This document shows positions 49,001-63,285 of a stretch of 64,000 nt of DNA, one piece after another. The DNA comes from Chaetorhynchus papuensis (lineage: Eukaryota; Chordata; Aves; Passeriformes; Rhipiduridae): positions 634,755-698,754 of the forward strand of contig VWYX01000203.1 in NCBI GenBank assembly GCA_013396525.1, in the 5' to 3' direction. Position numbers and translations under genes: made by a program. Every line of letters starts with the position of its first letter. The first letter of the stretch is position 1. A model generated the notes under the pieces. It was given only the letters and a program-made list of their open reading frames with translations. It was not told the origin of the DNA and did not search any database.

Positions 49001-52000
49001 AAAGTGGGAGGCAAAGGAGAAAGAAAACTAAAAGGGATATCAAAGGCTGGATTAAACAGAAGCGTTTTTGACAAAACTGCCCATTGAACAAAAAAATCCA
49101 CCAAAGCAACTCAGTCATTTTCAAGTTAAATATTTCATTCTGGTGAAAAGAGTGCTTGTGTCTTTTTCATTTTAGAAAAGGTTTTTACAAAAGAGAAGTA
49201 GTAGAAACAAAGTCTTCAAAAGCATTTATAAATCCAGTGAAAAAAGGGGTATGTAGTGGGGTGGTGGTGGTGACAGCTGCTAACCAGGACAGTGAGTAGT
49301 TTCATATTAATCCTGGATATGAAAGGAATATTAGCTTCACTCTGCACGAGGAGAGAAAGAAGCCTAGGTTAGAATCCAGAAGATCTGTAGAAGATCAGGT
49401 CCTGAAATGAAGATTCACAGATAGCAAAACCATGACAGAAAAATCTCAGTTAATTCTTTTAATTGAAATTTCTTCTCCAAATGTTTAGAAGGCTTCCTAC
49501 ATGGTGGGAAACAGATCAGGTGAGTTGTCTCCAGGCAAAGTGGCAGCAAAGAGCTTTAGTGACTAGCTGATGCAATGAATAATTGTGTATGCATTTTTCA
49601 GAACCAGCTGGTTTTCACCCATAAGTTCTGAGGTAAGTCGAATAGTAAATACTGAACTAACAACTCTAGTTCATAAGCTGCTTAATTTGCTATTTGGTAC
49701 CAAAGCAATGGCAAATGTGATACAAATGTAACAGAGTTCATTGAGACAAAATATTGTTTGTCTTCCTTACATACCAAGGAAACTGATAGAAAGCATAGAA
49801 AGAATAGAATTATTATGTCCATAAATCATATGATAGAATGAGGGAAAATCAGTGTGCTTTTCTTAGGGGAAAATCTCTTTTTCACAAGTCTATTTTCATT
49901 CATTAGAAAGAGTCAGTGAAGATACTATTGTGGATATTGTGTAAATGAATTTCTAGAAAGGTTTTAAAATCTCTTTCATTAAGTAACCTTGTTGAAATGA
50001 AGCCTTAAAGATAAAAGGTACTGTTGGGAATTAGGAGCGGATTGAATAGTGGAAATAATAGTCTGATTTTGTAGTTGAAGATAACTGGGGTGTCACTGAG
50101 AACTCCATTAGCCTATGCTTCCCAAGTGATACAGAAAAGGGATGAATGGTGAAATGGCAAAGTGTGCTGACGATGCAGTAGAAGTCACAGTAGGAAAAAA
50201 GTGCCATTGATGTGGTGGTATTCAGGGTAGAAAAAACCAAAAGATGTTATTCAGGTTTACAGAAAGATTTTGCAGCCAAAAGGCATTAAAATGGCAGATT
50301 AAATTCCCAGTAACCTTCATGGCATAAATCAGCAATATTCACAAAATTATAAGGTTATAACTGATTATTACAATTCAGTATAGAAATGTTGAAATTATTA
50401 TAGCTAGGTCTTTGAAGACATCAGTTCAGGTAGCAGCCAAAATGTCAGTTCTTGATCGGAATTAGGAGAGAAGTAGAGAGCCAAACTGAAAATTCATTTA
50501 TGTTAAGGATGTCTCTGGGGTGTATGCATATACTGGGCATGGTCATCTTCCTTTGCTTTCAGAAGAGTATAACAAAGCTAGAAAAGGTATAGGGAAATAA
50601 GGATATTTAGACAAGTGAGGTGACTTCAAAAGATGAGTAGGCTAATACAAGGAAGAAAAGCCATGAAGGATTAATAACAAACATTTTAGGTAAAAGATCA
50701 AGCGTATGAACAAAAATAGCAGAAGTGGTGCTGTTCTCTTTTCTTGGCTCATGTAATCGTTCCCTCAATGTTCTTTATTGACCCATGTCATATGACATAC
50801 CTAGTGGTTGGTTTGATCCCATACAGTCTGGGCTCCTAGTTGAAGCTGTTTCTCACTGGCACTGGAAGAGCCCTCATCACAAGGCTGGCTGTGTGCTGTT
50901 TTGCTCTTGGCTTTACAGTCCACTTTGCTATTTCACTTCCCTGTCAAGTGTTGTAATCTTGGGGAAGAAAAGTAAACCTTTGACCCAAACCTTATTGTTA
51001 AATCATATCCTTGGTGGTGTGTCCTGAATCAGGGTTAGAGTGATTTGCTCAAGTTGCTCTTGTCCTGCGTTAGAAATATGAGTACTTTGTGGGAGAGCGG
51101 GATGGGGAAGCAGTTTGAGATTTCCCTTAGTAGTTTTACTGAAAAAGGTATTCTAGTTGTATTCATAGCAAGATGCTGTGAGCCTCTTTCACCTTTTTTT
51201 AAGGTAGAGTCTGTGCATTCCTTGGCAAATCCCAGCCTGAGGCAAAGAACTTGTAGGCATTATCAGACTCCCTCACAGGCAGTTATGAGGGGCCGTGTAT
51301 TTTGTGCAGGTAGAGCACCGGTTTAAGAAATCATGTCACGGGACTGAGTGATCTCCAGGAGGCTACAGAGCACTGTAATGTTGATTGCTTTATAAACGTG
51401 ATGGAGAGGAACAAAGAATCTATGTAAATACTTGTGAGTCTAATTTCTGTGTGTTAGAGGGTAATTAGCTACCCGTTTTGATCACAGGGAAGAAGTTCTC
51501 TGTTGTAACTAAGACTTCCTTGCTTTTCAGAAGTTTTCATTCTTATTTATTCATCTGGACTTCTCTTGTCATGCCTTTCACAATCCTGGCAGAAAATGCT
51601 AAGAAATTCAGGTTTGTTTAGTCTTTTAAAGAAGAAAGGGGTAACAAAATAAAAAAAGGGGAAAAAAAAGCAAAAGTCTGGTAACTTGGTCTTAATAAAG
51701 GTTTTAATTATGGATTCAAATATTCAGTGAAACTGTTAGCAAACTAAACTATCATCAAGCCATGTTTTGTTTAAAAATAACCCAACCCAGTGGGCATGTG
51801 GAAGGGAAAAATGGGTATGTTAATGAAGGCCCATGACCTATTCCAACAGTCTGTTAACATTGCAGGAAACATGGTTGTTTACAGTATTTGGCAGGGGATT
51901 TTGGAGTAGATTTTTTGGTTTTGTCTGCAGGGGGTAGGAAGTGCTCAGACGCTTGCTTGAAGTAATTATAAATATTAACTTTTGTTCTCCTGCTTTGACT

Positions 52001-52169
52001 CAGGTTTCTTGTGTTAGGGTTACACTCCTACATTTGATTATGGCAGGAAAAGGCAATCCTAACATTGAATTAAACTTACGTATGTGGGCTTTCACTGCTG
52101 GGTATCTGAGAGGGACCAATCTGATTTTTATTTATGCCTCAACATATGTTACAGATGAGGTGAAAACTT

Positions 52170-53015
52170 ATTCTAGGGGCTGTACACGTGCTGGGAGCTC
52201 TGTCCCCAGGGAGACTTCTCCTGGCAGCCAACCAGGGCAGAGAACGCTTCCACGATTGGGCTGAAAGCGACCTCCGGCTTGCTGGTGGGGCAGATGCCCA
52301 GATGCCGGGGAAAAAAATGCCCGGGAAATCGGGCTTTGGGAGGAGCCTTAACACATAAAAGCAGTTAACTGCAACACAACCGGGGTCATTTTTCTTTGGG
52401 TTTCTTGGAGGGAGCAGGAGCTCGCCTGGAGGGTCAGCTTGGCCCCCCTTCCCCTACTCCTTTTTCTCTCAGCGGTCCTGCTTCCCTGTCCGCACCTGCT
52501 CTGCCCTGCTTTGCCGCTTCCCCGAGGCAGCTCGTCACCACGACAGCCTTAGGGCTCCGCTGTTTCCCCGACAGAACAGCTGCCACTGCCCGCAGCCGCC
52601 GCGCCCCAAGCCTGAGAACCCGCAGCTCCTCCGCGAGTGTGCCCTTGGCCACAGCAGCCTGTTCTTCACTGACGGAAGAGACACGCAGACGGCTGCTGTT
52701 TAGAAATCGCGCCTAGCCACCATGGGAGCCACGCAGACTCATGGCAGCTTGCAGCACACGCTCCATCTGCCGAGCTGATGCTAATAGGGTGCCCGGGGTA
52801 CAGCGGTAATGATCTATCCCGGTATTCTGTTTTTCTTTCTGTCTCTCATTTCTCCTCTTTGCTCCCTTTTCTATCCCCCTTCGGTAGGAACACTTATCTT
52901 TCTTCATCAATAAACAGTTCTCAGATATAATATTGCCACGTTTGTGCCTTATTTTCGTCTGAGAAATCTCTAAGAAGAATCCTCCCTGACTCCCCTTTTA
53001 CAGCGGGACGAGACA
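52170..53015 (+). mobile_element. CpG-rich LTR-like segment
   Basis: It stands out sharply from the AT-rich intron by GC content and CpG density (gcagccgccgcgccccaagc near 52591). It then passes through a pyrimidine-rich stretch to a polyadenylation signal (caataaac, AATAAA 52909-52914) and ends gggacgagaca, a CA terminus at 53015 before AT-rich sequence. The order of GC-rich part, poly(A) signal and short tail ending in CA resembles an avian ERV LTR. A cataaaag TATA-like site lies near 52355. An intronic CpG island with its own promoter is the alternative. Borders, especially the left, are estimates. Confidence 0.45.
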
Positions 53016-54430
53016 ATATCAAAATAGCTGATTTCATATTTGCTAATCTCCACAGGCATAGAAACCAGGAGACTACTATAGAAGAGTGGAGTGCAGTGTG
53101 GTGATGGCTGCGTTGCAAACAGACTTTGTGTTCCACTCCATATCAAGATGAACTGCAGAACACAATGTCAGGATAAAGAGAACCAGATATTTGCATTGCT
53201 ATGAGATAATGTAGTAACTATGTTTTACTGAAAGGAACAAAGTTCTAGTGGCTGAACAAGTCCTCTGGCAGCAGCTTTATTTTCCATTCCAAACACTTTT
53301 TTCCCCCTCAAACTGTGGGGAAATCTTGCAATGATGCTTGTAAAAAGTAACACCGGTGAGTTGATATTACTGTGGGGACAGGAGGTCACGCCAGCTGCTT
53401 CGCAGCCAGTGCAACAGATGTTCTTTCCTAAAAAAGGCATGCTGTACTATTTCTCCAGCATTTGAGTGTCTCCAAAATACTGTATATCGAATGCTGCAGC
53501 TTTTGTGCAGAGGACTTGGCATTAGACATTTATAGTTGCTCCTACATGGGATGACTCAGCCCCTTTTTTACACAAAAGAATGTGGTTCATTAAAGCCTTC
53601 CAAAAAGTGGGAAAACTTTGCAATTGAAATAGATCAGATGCCTGGGGTTTCCCCCACTGTATATTTTGATTTGCTAGTGAGGTCCTATGATGGTCTTGGT
53701 GCTTTGGTTCTTTCCAATGGAAACAAACAAAATGAACAAAGGTGTACTCCCTTAATGACTCTTCTTCTAAAAAAGTCCCAGTTTGACCTGAGGATGCACT
53801 GGGTTGATTTTAGGCTGCTACTGATTAGCATTCACTGCTTCTTATGAAGTGCGCTAAGTCCACTGGGAAAGAAAAATGCTGTAACTGTCGTCAAGAAAAT
53901 GTGCTCCATTTAATTTGTTTTGCCTGCAAACTGACATTGTAGGTGTCCAGTCTCCTTTCTAGTGTCCTGGGATTCCTGCTGTGTTACATGATGCATTTTT
54001 ATCCACTTGCTTTGATAACTAAGTATCAAAAAGTTGTTTAGACCAAAGTCCCTTAGTTTGATGTTCTGCACTGATTTGGCCAGCTACCAAGCAAGGTCAT
54101 GCTGGGAAATAGCAAGGCTACCGAGCAGTTGTAAAAGTCCCATCTCTATTGCTACTCCTACTCTTCCTCTGGCACTTGGCATAGAACTTGCTGTTCACAA
54201 TCCAAAGCAAATAACATCTAGCCAATAATACTTTGATTTACTGGAGATAATAGGGAGGTAGTGTCTTCTTTTTGCCAGGAATCTAAAAATGTCAAGTTTT
54301 TGGTTAAAAGACCAAGTCTCCAGATGAGGGGTTGATGGAACAGCCTTCTGGATGGATTCTAAAATGAAACAAGTAATTTTCCATCTGTTAATTCTGGAGT
54401 TAATATAATTACCTTTTTTCTTATATCTCC

Positions 54431-54463
<33 letters not shown>

Positions 54464-57400
54464 TTTTTAAATTTAAATAGTACTGCAAGGACTATGCAGT
54501 CCAATCACAGCATTCAGTCACTAATCTTATATGTTTGTACACTTGTTTTCCTGAGACTATGCTCAGATGATAACTCCACAGGATGCAGATGCAGCATGAA
54601 GCCCCTTTCTCTCCTGAGGTTCAGTTCAAGCACAGATTGACAGTAACTCAGAAGACACTGTGAATTAGCAAATTAAAGCACTGCAGCAGGAGTCAAACAC
54701 TAAAACTGAATTGTCCATAGTCCCCAGTCATGTCCAGCAGAGTTCGCAACATCCTGTCATTTCTTCTTTACTATAGGAAGTTCACAGAGCTCACTGGAGC
54801 TCCTTGATTTTCACATGATTTCATGTGACTTTAAGTTGCACTGGGACAAATATAACTTCTGCTATTGTGCTTGTAACCATTCAACTTCATTCTTGTTTAG
54901 GTGAAATAAACTGGAGAAGTCAGTAGGAGAAGAATGACTTGTAGAATGGCAAATATTTAATAACATAAATATAATTCTTTTAGGAGCTTTTTGGACACAC
55001 ACACAAAACCAATGATGATAGCTATTGTCTTTCTTAAAAATTTCTGTTAATTGGATTCTGGTGACAAATTGGAAATAAGGGAAAAGGTGTCAAAAATTAG
55101 TTTCTCATGAAACCTATAATCTTTCCCAGCTGTAATCTTTCCCAACTGAAATGTTTCTGGGGTTTTTTGGTATTTAAAAAAAATCCCCCACGAAGAGGAG
55201 AAACCCCACAACCCATCGAGTAGATATGCTGTTTCCATTCATGTTATCAACAGTGCTGAACATCTGGTGAAAATCCCATGTTTCTTTCTGATATACTGTC
55301 CCATTGCAACTCTAATTTTAAAATTGTTTGCCTTTTTTAGTAACCACTCTAGTTTTCTTGCTGCTTTTTATCTCCGTGATTTTTCCTATGCTCCATATTA
55401 GCATTTATATCTTGTGCCAACATTGCATCACCCATTATGCAGCTGAATCTAAAAGCAGCATCGTCACACTTCTTGGTTTCTTTGTAATGGGAGCTGCAGT
55501 GGTTCTGAAAACTCTTGGTCAGGGAAATCTTGCAAGATTAAATTCTCCAGTACAGCACAGGTTATGTAAATGGCTGTAAATAATGAATATGCTTGAATTA
55601 ACTTCCTCCCCTCCTTCACGGGGTTTATGTGAAATGACAACATATTACACAGAGGGGAAAAACCGTGTATCCTATTCCCCACTTCCAGAAACAACATTCA
55701 CCTGGGTTTTAGCAAGTCAGCTGCACTGATGGCTGTGCTGCTGGTACACGGGAATTTGGCTTCAGTCCAAGAATAGGACTGTCTTTCTACTGGTCAGATG
55801 AAGCATGTGGTGCTGAATAAACAGCAGGGTTGTGGGTTATTCACCCAAATGCCTTGTTTGTGTTAGTGCAGTTGGTTTTGAGTGTGGTTTTATAGGGTTT
55901 TTTGTGAGATCTGAGTTAAGTGATGTGTGGTTATCCTGGACACAATTTAGTATTTCTGTGAGCCTCATGGGAAACAATCGCCTAGTGCCTTGTTTGTAGC
56001 TCAGATATTTTCCTCTTGTTCATAAACAGGAGCGATAGGACCTTTAGTTGATAAATATTTTGCTTTGCATTGTAAAGTGTTTTGCTTCAGGGTGTCTTGC
56101 AGACAACTGTCAGTCTCAAGAAGTTCTTTTAAGATAGCCGAATAGCATTATCTCTGTTTTACAGATCAGGAAGTGAGGTAATGAAACAAAAAAATTTTCT
56201 CAGAACTACAAAGGAAATATCAAAATCCTGTGTAGCTTTCGCTCCTTTTCAGGTAAAGTCTGAAAGATGAATTAGGGTCAGGTCAGGCAGTGCATTAGGG
56301 GAACTTGGCCACATTGCACCTCATGCAAACTGCACCTAAGCATCAAAATTAGGTTCATTGGAAGTAATTTGTGTGAAGATCTGTTACATTTATTTGGGTG
56401 AAAAGTTTGTGAATTGGATGTACTGGAATTTTTTGTTGTGGGAGTTTTCTGTTTAGCAGTTTAGACATGACCAAGAGGTCACATCTACGTAACCTTCAGA
56501 AATGTACAAATCACTTACGAAGTAATTTTTGATGGTTTTGACCTTTCTTCTCAGTTTTCTTGTTCTTTACTAGAATTCGGAAGATATTGGAGTATGGGTT
56601 TGAAAGAAAAACCAGTCATGGAGAGAATGTAGCAAAATGTTTTGCCCAGACTTGAAAGCTTCCTATACCTGTGGTATACACATTCTCCTTGATGTAGGCT
56701 GCCTTCAATCGGTAGATTTTGGTAGTTTTGGTAGAGAAAGATATTTCTATTCCATGTGCAATACCGATGATATTTTGAAACTTGAATTTGTTTCAGGTTT
56801 TCTTCTGTTACTGATTTTTCTTTATAATACCTCATAGAGATCCAGTGTCATTCTGACGTGACTTCTTTTAATAGGACATCAAGTTAAAAAAAGCTCATTA
56901 TACTAATTTCTGCTGGTGTCTTAGTCCCAGAGGAGCCACCATGGCAATCTGTGGGGCAGTTCACCATGGGAACAGTTTTATTTGGCACTCTGCCATCTCC
57001 TTTTCTTTGTCAAACTCCCCTAAAACCATGTCATGATTCCCCAGTGGCAAGTCAGAGAGCTGCAGAAGCCCTGGGGAATGAATATTATTAGTGCACCCTT
57101 GCAGTTAAATGGAGTGAGGAGGGGGAAGCAGCAGAAACAGTGTATATTGCCTGCAGCCAAATACTGATGCTACACTGGCACTGCAGCTTGTCCTATCTGG
57201 CCCCAAAGCACGTGCAGCCATGGTGTGTGCCAGCCTTGGGTGCGGAGAATTTATAGAGGTGTGCTTGTCAGTAGAGGGTTTTGAATTAGATTTGGCAGGT
57301 CTGTAAAAGTACATATCCTGGCCAGGGTGGTTTGTGAGGGTGCCCATCTGGATCCATGGGGGGACCTGAAGACCCATGGCATCCCACAATGATTTTCCCT

Positions 57401-58199
57401 CCACAGTCTCTTCCACCAGTGTAGAGAAACCCTCTGCCCCTCTCAGGGGAATTAATTTTCTGTGTCCAGCTGTGTTTGGAGTCTTTGTTTATAATACTGA
57501 GGATGGTTGTTTAAGCAGCAGCATTCTCCAAGGTGTGTTTCTCCATCCAGGGGAGGCTCTGTGGAACTACTTCACATCACATGTGAGAGCCTTTTTTCTG
57601 TTTTAGTGAACCCATTTTTCCACAAGCAGTTGCATCCAGCCCTTGTCCTGGTGTATAAAGCTGCACCCAGAAGGGAGGCACTGCATTGTCCCCGACAGAG
57701 CCCTGGTGGCATTGAGCAGCAGGATCCCCTCTACGTGTTGTTGTTCACGTGAAGCCTCTCTGCAACACCGTTTTTGATAGCCATCCCTGAAGGTGGGGCT
57801 GCATTTGGAGTTAATTTAATCCTCCAGCTGGTTTAATAATCATCAGCATACATATAGGTGGTGGCTAGTTCCCACAGACTTGGCAGAGATTAGGGATTAA
57901 TAAAGTACAGATACCACAATTTATCCTTGGACAGGAAATGTATCCCTGGGAATTTTTGGGTCTGTGGATTTGGAGGATTTCAGGGAGGAAGAGTGCAATG
58001 ACTGATAATTTCAGAGGGGAAAGACAGTTGTGGAGAAAGTGCTGATTTAAGCATGTCCCCGTAGCACAGTGTGTCTTTGATGGGGGTGGGTTTAATGAGA
58101 TAATATATGATACTTTCAGTCAATTAATCAAGATTTTTGCATCCCTTCCAGAAGCTGACAATGACCAAGAATATACCCAAGATTGTGCTTGGAAAACGT

Positions 58200-58220
58200 A
58201 AAAAAAAAAAAAAAAAAAAA
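58200..58220. repeat. Poly(A) run, 21 A
   Basis: Uninterrupted A run after aacgt. No recognisable retrocopy body lies on either side. Confidence 0.8.
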
Positions 58221-58854
58221 GGAAAAATATAGACACGTTAATTTCTTATTTCTTCTCTAGCTTTGCAGGCAGTTCTTTTCCTCTCAAAAATATCCAGGAG
58301 TCCCTCAAATTAAAAAAACTGCAGCTACATAGTTGTCAGTCACTCAGTCTAAAGGTAGTTTAGCTAGCACTAAACAATTATACTCCTGAGATATAACACA
58401 GATAATTAGATAATGATCTTTTCCAAATCCTGCAGTTTATTTCCACTTATTTTATTTTGAATGTTCTTTGCTTCATCTGCACATTTAAGGAACTCTATTT
58501 TCTTACTTTAAAAGAGTGCCTTTCCATGTCCACATTTTTTATTATTTGTCTGCACATTCAATTTGCAAATAAACTGCTTTTCTTAAAATAGTTTAAGAAG
58601 TGATCAAGAAGTTTAAATCTTTCAGTATTATTTTCCTCTCCTGTGGTTTTCCTCATATGAAATACGGTTCTTCTGAAAGGCATTACTTGGAGTAGTTTAA
58701 AGGCTGTGTTTTCTTTAAAGTATAAAGGGACCACTTCTTATGAATACCATGCCAAGGAAGGAAAAGTTTCTTCATTGTGATGATGCTCTTCAGGGTTTCA
58801 TATTAATAGGCTGAAGGGAACTTGACACGATGTGGTGTAGGAGATAAGAAATCC

Positions 58855-59310
58855 TGTTCAGTTCTGTTCACTCTTGCTCAACAGAAAGCACTCTGAGAAA
58901 GGCTCGACTAACCGCAAGGTAAAAACCAGGTCATAAGACCAGAGATCGGGTTGTGTGGCTGGCGTGTGCTCGCCTCTTGCGTGAGGCAGTGGCTGCTTGG
59001 GGAGACGCCGCATGATCAGAGAGCTGACTGGGTAAAATGATGCGTGAACAGCGACACCGCAGCGGCAGGCAGCCAATGAGTTCTTGTTTTGGTTAAGTTT
59101 AGAACATAAAAAGGCTCGGTTTGTTACAATGAATGATCTTGTTTGGAGCAAGCAAGGAGGTCCGTGTGTCATTGCTCCTCATTGTTACAATGTAGCAATA
59201 TATGACCCTGCCCCATTAAACCCTCAATACCCAAAACTGAAGCAAACTTTCCATGCTGGCCCTAGAGGAGTACCGAAACTATCCCAAATCCAAGCTGCTT
59301 TTGTCATTTG
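58855..59310 (+). mobile_element. LTR-like segment with CCAAT and TATA motifs
   Basis: A CpG-containing stretch (58900-59075) leads to ccaat (59073-59077) and ataaaaagg (59106-59114), 33 bp apart, the classical order of an LTR core promoter. Just downstream, acaatgaatgatcttg looks like a mutated polyadenylation region (aatgaa for aataaa), and gcaagcaaggaggtccgtgt suggests U5. No coding retroviral sequence adjoins. The ends are guesses, and the open frames on both strands here are probably accidental. Confidence 0.42.
59073..59114 (+). promoter_or_regulatory. CCAAT box and TATA-like box
   Basis: ccaat at 59073-59077 and cataaaaagg at 59105-59114 on the + strand, in the sense orientation of ITGA9. 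Promoter architecture seen by motif only. Transcription is not shown. Confidence 0.4.
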
Positions 59311-61425
59311 AACCAGTCAACATTGGATGTTTGGGTGTCTTTTTAGGGGGAAACGTGTTTTAAACAGAAGTTTTGCTGGCAAGTATTATGACTTAGAAAA
59401 AATTAAACTGGTCTCCCATCATGGTCAGCTTGGTACAAACGATAAAGAAAACATGTTTTTTCCTATTCTGCTGTGTAAGATGAATTGCATGGCACTTGCT
59501 GGTTTTGGGACAAGAATAGTCAAATGTGTATGGCAGACATTCATATGGCTTAAAATAAGAGGAATTTTTATGGTAATAGTGGGATTATTCTGTGTAAGTG
59601 GATTCACATGATGAAGAGATGTAAAGACACTCTGACTTACTTTGGGAAAAATGGGCTTCGTTTGATATGAAAACAAGTTACAGTAATTGAAATATGCATT
59701 TTCTCATGATTCAGACTTCCTGGAAGGAAGAATTTCACAGTAAAGCTATGTAAACTCTAAACAGCTTCAAGTAAGCAGTCAGTTGTATTTCCAATAAGCA
59801 CTAATGCTTTTCCATATGAATTCCTCTGTGAATTTGTACAGCTCCTGAAATACACTTTAAAAATGTATTTATTCGTTGTAACATTTATCTTTGGGTTATA
59901 ATTTTTTCTCTGCTTATCAGAAATGGAAGCTAAGTTAAGTCGTACTGCCCGTGGTGAATGATGTTTGCAAGTGAGAGGAAAATTGTAATGTAGGAAGGTT
60001 AAGCATTATGCCTAAAAGGTACAGGGAATAAGGAGTGACTGGGATTTCCAGTAAAGAATGACTTACATGCAGACATTGATGTGGCCTTGAGAAAATACAG
60101 TATGTACAAGTGGAAAAGATAGGCTTTTTATAAAGGTACACAAATACTCAGAATTTGAAGATCAGAAGAAAATCAGTTTTTCAAACTTTGGACAACATTA
60201 GAAAGTATATTTTTTTTTTGTTTGTATGCTTGTGTGGGAAGAGACAGTCTAGAACAAAAGGTTTGTTTTGTCTTCCAGATGTGGTTGGTGTTTTTCTTCC
60301 ATCATCTTATGCTCAATGTTTTTTTCTATTTGGGATAGTAATTTTTGTAGGAAATGATTGTGTATCATTTCCTCATTTTTATTTCCACGTTTTTTCCCTT
60401 CAAATTCCGAATTATATCTTTCTAAACTTAATTAAAAAATTTTGTAAATACTTTCAATTTTTTCTTTACAGAGTCACAAAGAGTTTTGAGAGGGTTTTTT
60501 GTCACTGAAAGAACTTGCAATTTTTCTCCTTCAGTTTTGCAGAAAATTTTCTGAACCTTGAATATAGCACCATTTATCTTTCTATCACAAGAGAGAGAGA
60601 AGTAGTCTCAAGTCGTGCTTATCTGTAGTTACAACCATAATCAGTAGCCTTTTATCTCAAAGAAAATAGGTGTATATAGGGAAATGAAAATCTATGAAAG
60701 AAGGAATATAAATATTGTACTTAAGAAACTGGCTGATAATTCAGTAGTTTGGAAGAGGTCAACCGTTTTTTTTCAGTAATACCTCAAAGATCATGTGACC
60801 AAAAGTAGCATTGATTATTCCCTTGTAAATGGGGACAAAAGAATTACAGGTACTTTGCTGTTTTTTTAAAATGGATTCTTCACCATGGTATGAAGTGATT
60901 TATGGATATTTTTACAAACGTTTGTTCGTTGGCTAAACTCGCAATTATCTCAAATACAGGAAAAATAAGACACTTTCTCTTTTTATAGAATTTTTATAGT
61001 TTGAAAAAAATCTAAAACACAAATCCTTTAACCACCTGCAGAAGATACATGAAGAGCAAATAAGGTGGCACATTCAAAATCTGTGTCAAGTATGATCATA
61101 TATAACATTTCCATATAATTGCCATTTTGAAAACTGGTGATCCTCAGAGCTCATAAATTGAGCCCATGCAGTTCAAATTTAAAATGCTACTTGATTGTGC
61201 AGCAGTGCTGAATTCTGTGGAAATTGTCAATCCTGCTTGCTTTAGCTGCAAACATAAATGTTTTGAATTGTCTCCCTGAATTTTCTCCTTCTGCTTCAGC
61301 TGAGCATATCCCATACCCTCAGCAAATGTCCTTTTTGAAACTGGGAAGTAGAGATGTGGATAAAATTTTTAAAGCAGAGATTCTTGGATGGATAGTGTAT
61401 CCCCTCACCCTAAGCAGGACTACAA

Positions 61426-61452
61426 CATAATAACAACAACAACAGTAACAAC
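61426..61452. repeat. AAC-rich trinucleotide repeat
   Basis: acaacataataacaacaaca followed by gtaacaac. Short and imperfect. Confidence 0.7.
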
Positions 61453-63209
61453 TTCAGTTATTCTCAGAAAATCTTTTGGTTTCTATTTATTGTGCTGAAA
61501 AGCAAAAATAAAATCTTGGCAAAAAAAGCAGATCCAAGTAAATTCTATAGCCAAATAGAGCAAAACCTGTTTTCCAGTACAAAGATTTGAGTTCTAGCTG
61601 TGTTGCTGGGTTCCTCTAGATCATGTTGAAGTCTGACGGGTTCATATTGGTTGTGTGCATACTTCAGCCTGTGTTTTTTCAGTGAGGACAACACCCTACA
61701 ACTTTACTTTGCCTGACTGACTTGGATGGAGTTCTTGCTCCTGCTTCTTCTCTTTTTCATTAGTTTGCAACACTTTTCTCAACTACTATATGTAAATTAT
61801 AAGCTACTCTGTGGCCATAGAAATTTAAGCCATTATAGAGCCTATTGCAGGACTGGGACTTGAATTTCTTTCCCCCCCTTTTTGGGTAATGTTCCAGATG
61901 ATTTATAAATATCATTTAATTGTGTTACGTTGCAAAAATACGGAGAAGCCTGGATCCCAGCAGAGAACAGTAGTACAGCTTTCATTACTCTGCATGACCC
62001 CAGTCTTCACTACTTTGATCAAACAGCAGGAAAGGAAAGAAAACCTCCCTCATAGCTTTCAAAAAAACTGCAGTACTTTTGTTCTTTTTGCTTTAGTTTG
62101 GCTTGCAAAAATTACAGCTTTGGCTTTATAGCAACTACTATAATTACAGCAGCAAAAGGATTTCAATTATAGCACCCTTTTTTCACACTATCGTACCTTT
62201 TTGGTAGGCTGCTGTTTGGGGAATGAAATTTTCCATGTGGTGTGGCTGTGAGATGTAGAGGAAATAAGACTTTACTTGTCCTTGGGTTTGGGCAAGGTTG
62301 GAAAAGTATATATTTGAACCACTTTATTTTTTCATCTGTTTTATGTCTACACAGACAATTTGCATTCAACATGTTGTGTAAATGCAGCTAGTGAAGACAA
62401 AAATATATACACGAGTATATTTTAAAAGTTTGACAAATAAAAATACTTGCTAGGAAGTTCATAGTAATAAAATAAGGGTCTAAAAGGGCCTTGAGTGCTT
62501 TCAAGTGAAGGGCTTTTACAATCAGAGCCTGAAAAATGACCTTTCTCTGACCGGCTGTAGCTAGGGGCTGACACCACACAATGAGGATGCCCCAGGGACA
62601 GTGTGATGGGAAGAGACAGTGTGTATCTTCCTCTAAAGGTGGCAGGGAGTTGCCATGCTGTTGGGATTTGGGTAATGTCTATGAAGGTGATGATGAAGGT
62701 ATCACAGTAGGGTAAAATCGTTCAACCTTTAAATGGCACTTGCAGTAAGCACTCATTCTATTGGAGTGGGGAGGAAAGAGGTTGTGAACACTGTAGTTTA
62801 TAAAATATGTATTTGAAAGGAAAAATATCTGCAGAGAAAGCAAGAGTGGACATCTGGAAGGATAAAGTCCCAGGCAAGCTGTCCCTCTGCCCCTCATGAC
62901 AGACTGTCTTCAAAACAGGGATTTACCTCAGCATGTGTAGCTCCTGTGGGGAAACCCACTGCTCTGGTGAGGGCCGCATTGCAGTTTTGGCAGTACACAC
63001 AGAGAACATGCTCTTGTGAAATCCCTCACTGAAGTCTGCTGAAGCCCCAAGGCCCAGCACAAGTCCTGGTTTGAAGCTGAGAGCTAAATACCCAGCTCTA
63101 TATCAGTGGGTCTGACTGGAAAGGAGAAGCAGCATATAGTGATGTTCATGAGCTTTTATTGAGTCTCTGGTACATTTTTTTTAAGGAATCTATTTGGTTG
63201 ATTTTGTGG

Positions 63210-63285
63210 AGGGTGTTTTTTGTTTTGTTTGTTTGTCTGCTTGCTTTTGTGGGTTTTTGTTTGGGTTGTGGTTTTTTTTGTTTTC
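63210..63285. repeat. GT/T-rich low-complexity tract
   Basis: ttttgttttgtttgtttgtc and following T/G-rich bases. The mirror A/C-rich sequence gives a lysine/glutamine-rich frame on the minus strand that is not a gene. Confidence 0.7.

Noticed and set aside
58200..58220. 21-A run as the tail of a processed pseudogene
   Set aside because: No gene-like body or target duplication was seen upstream. Treated as a simple poly(A) repeat.
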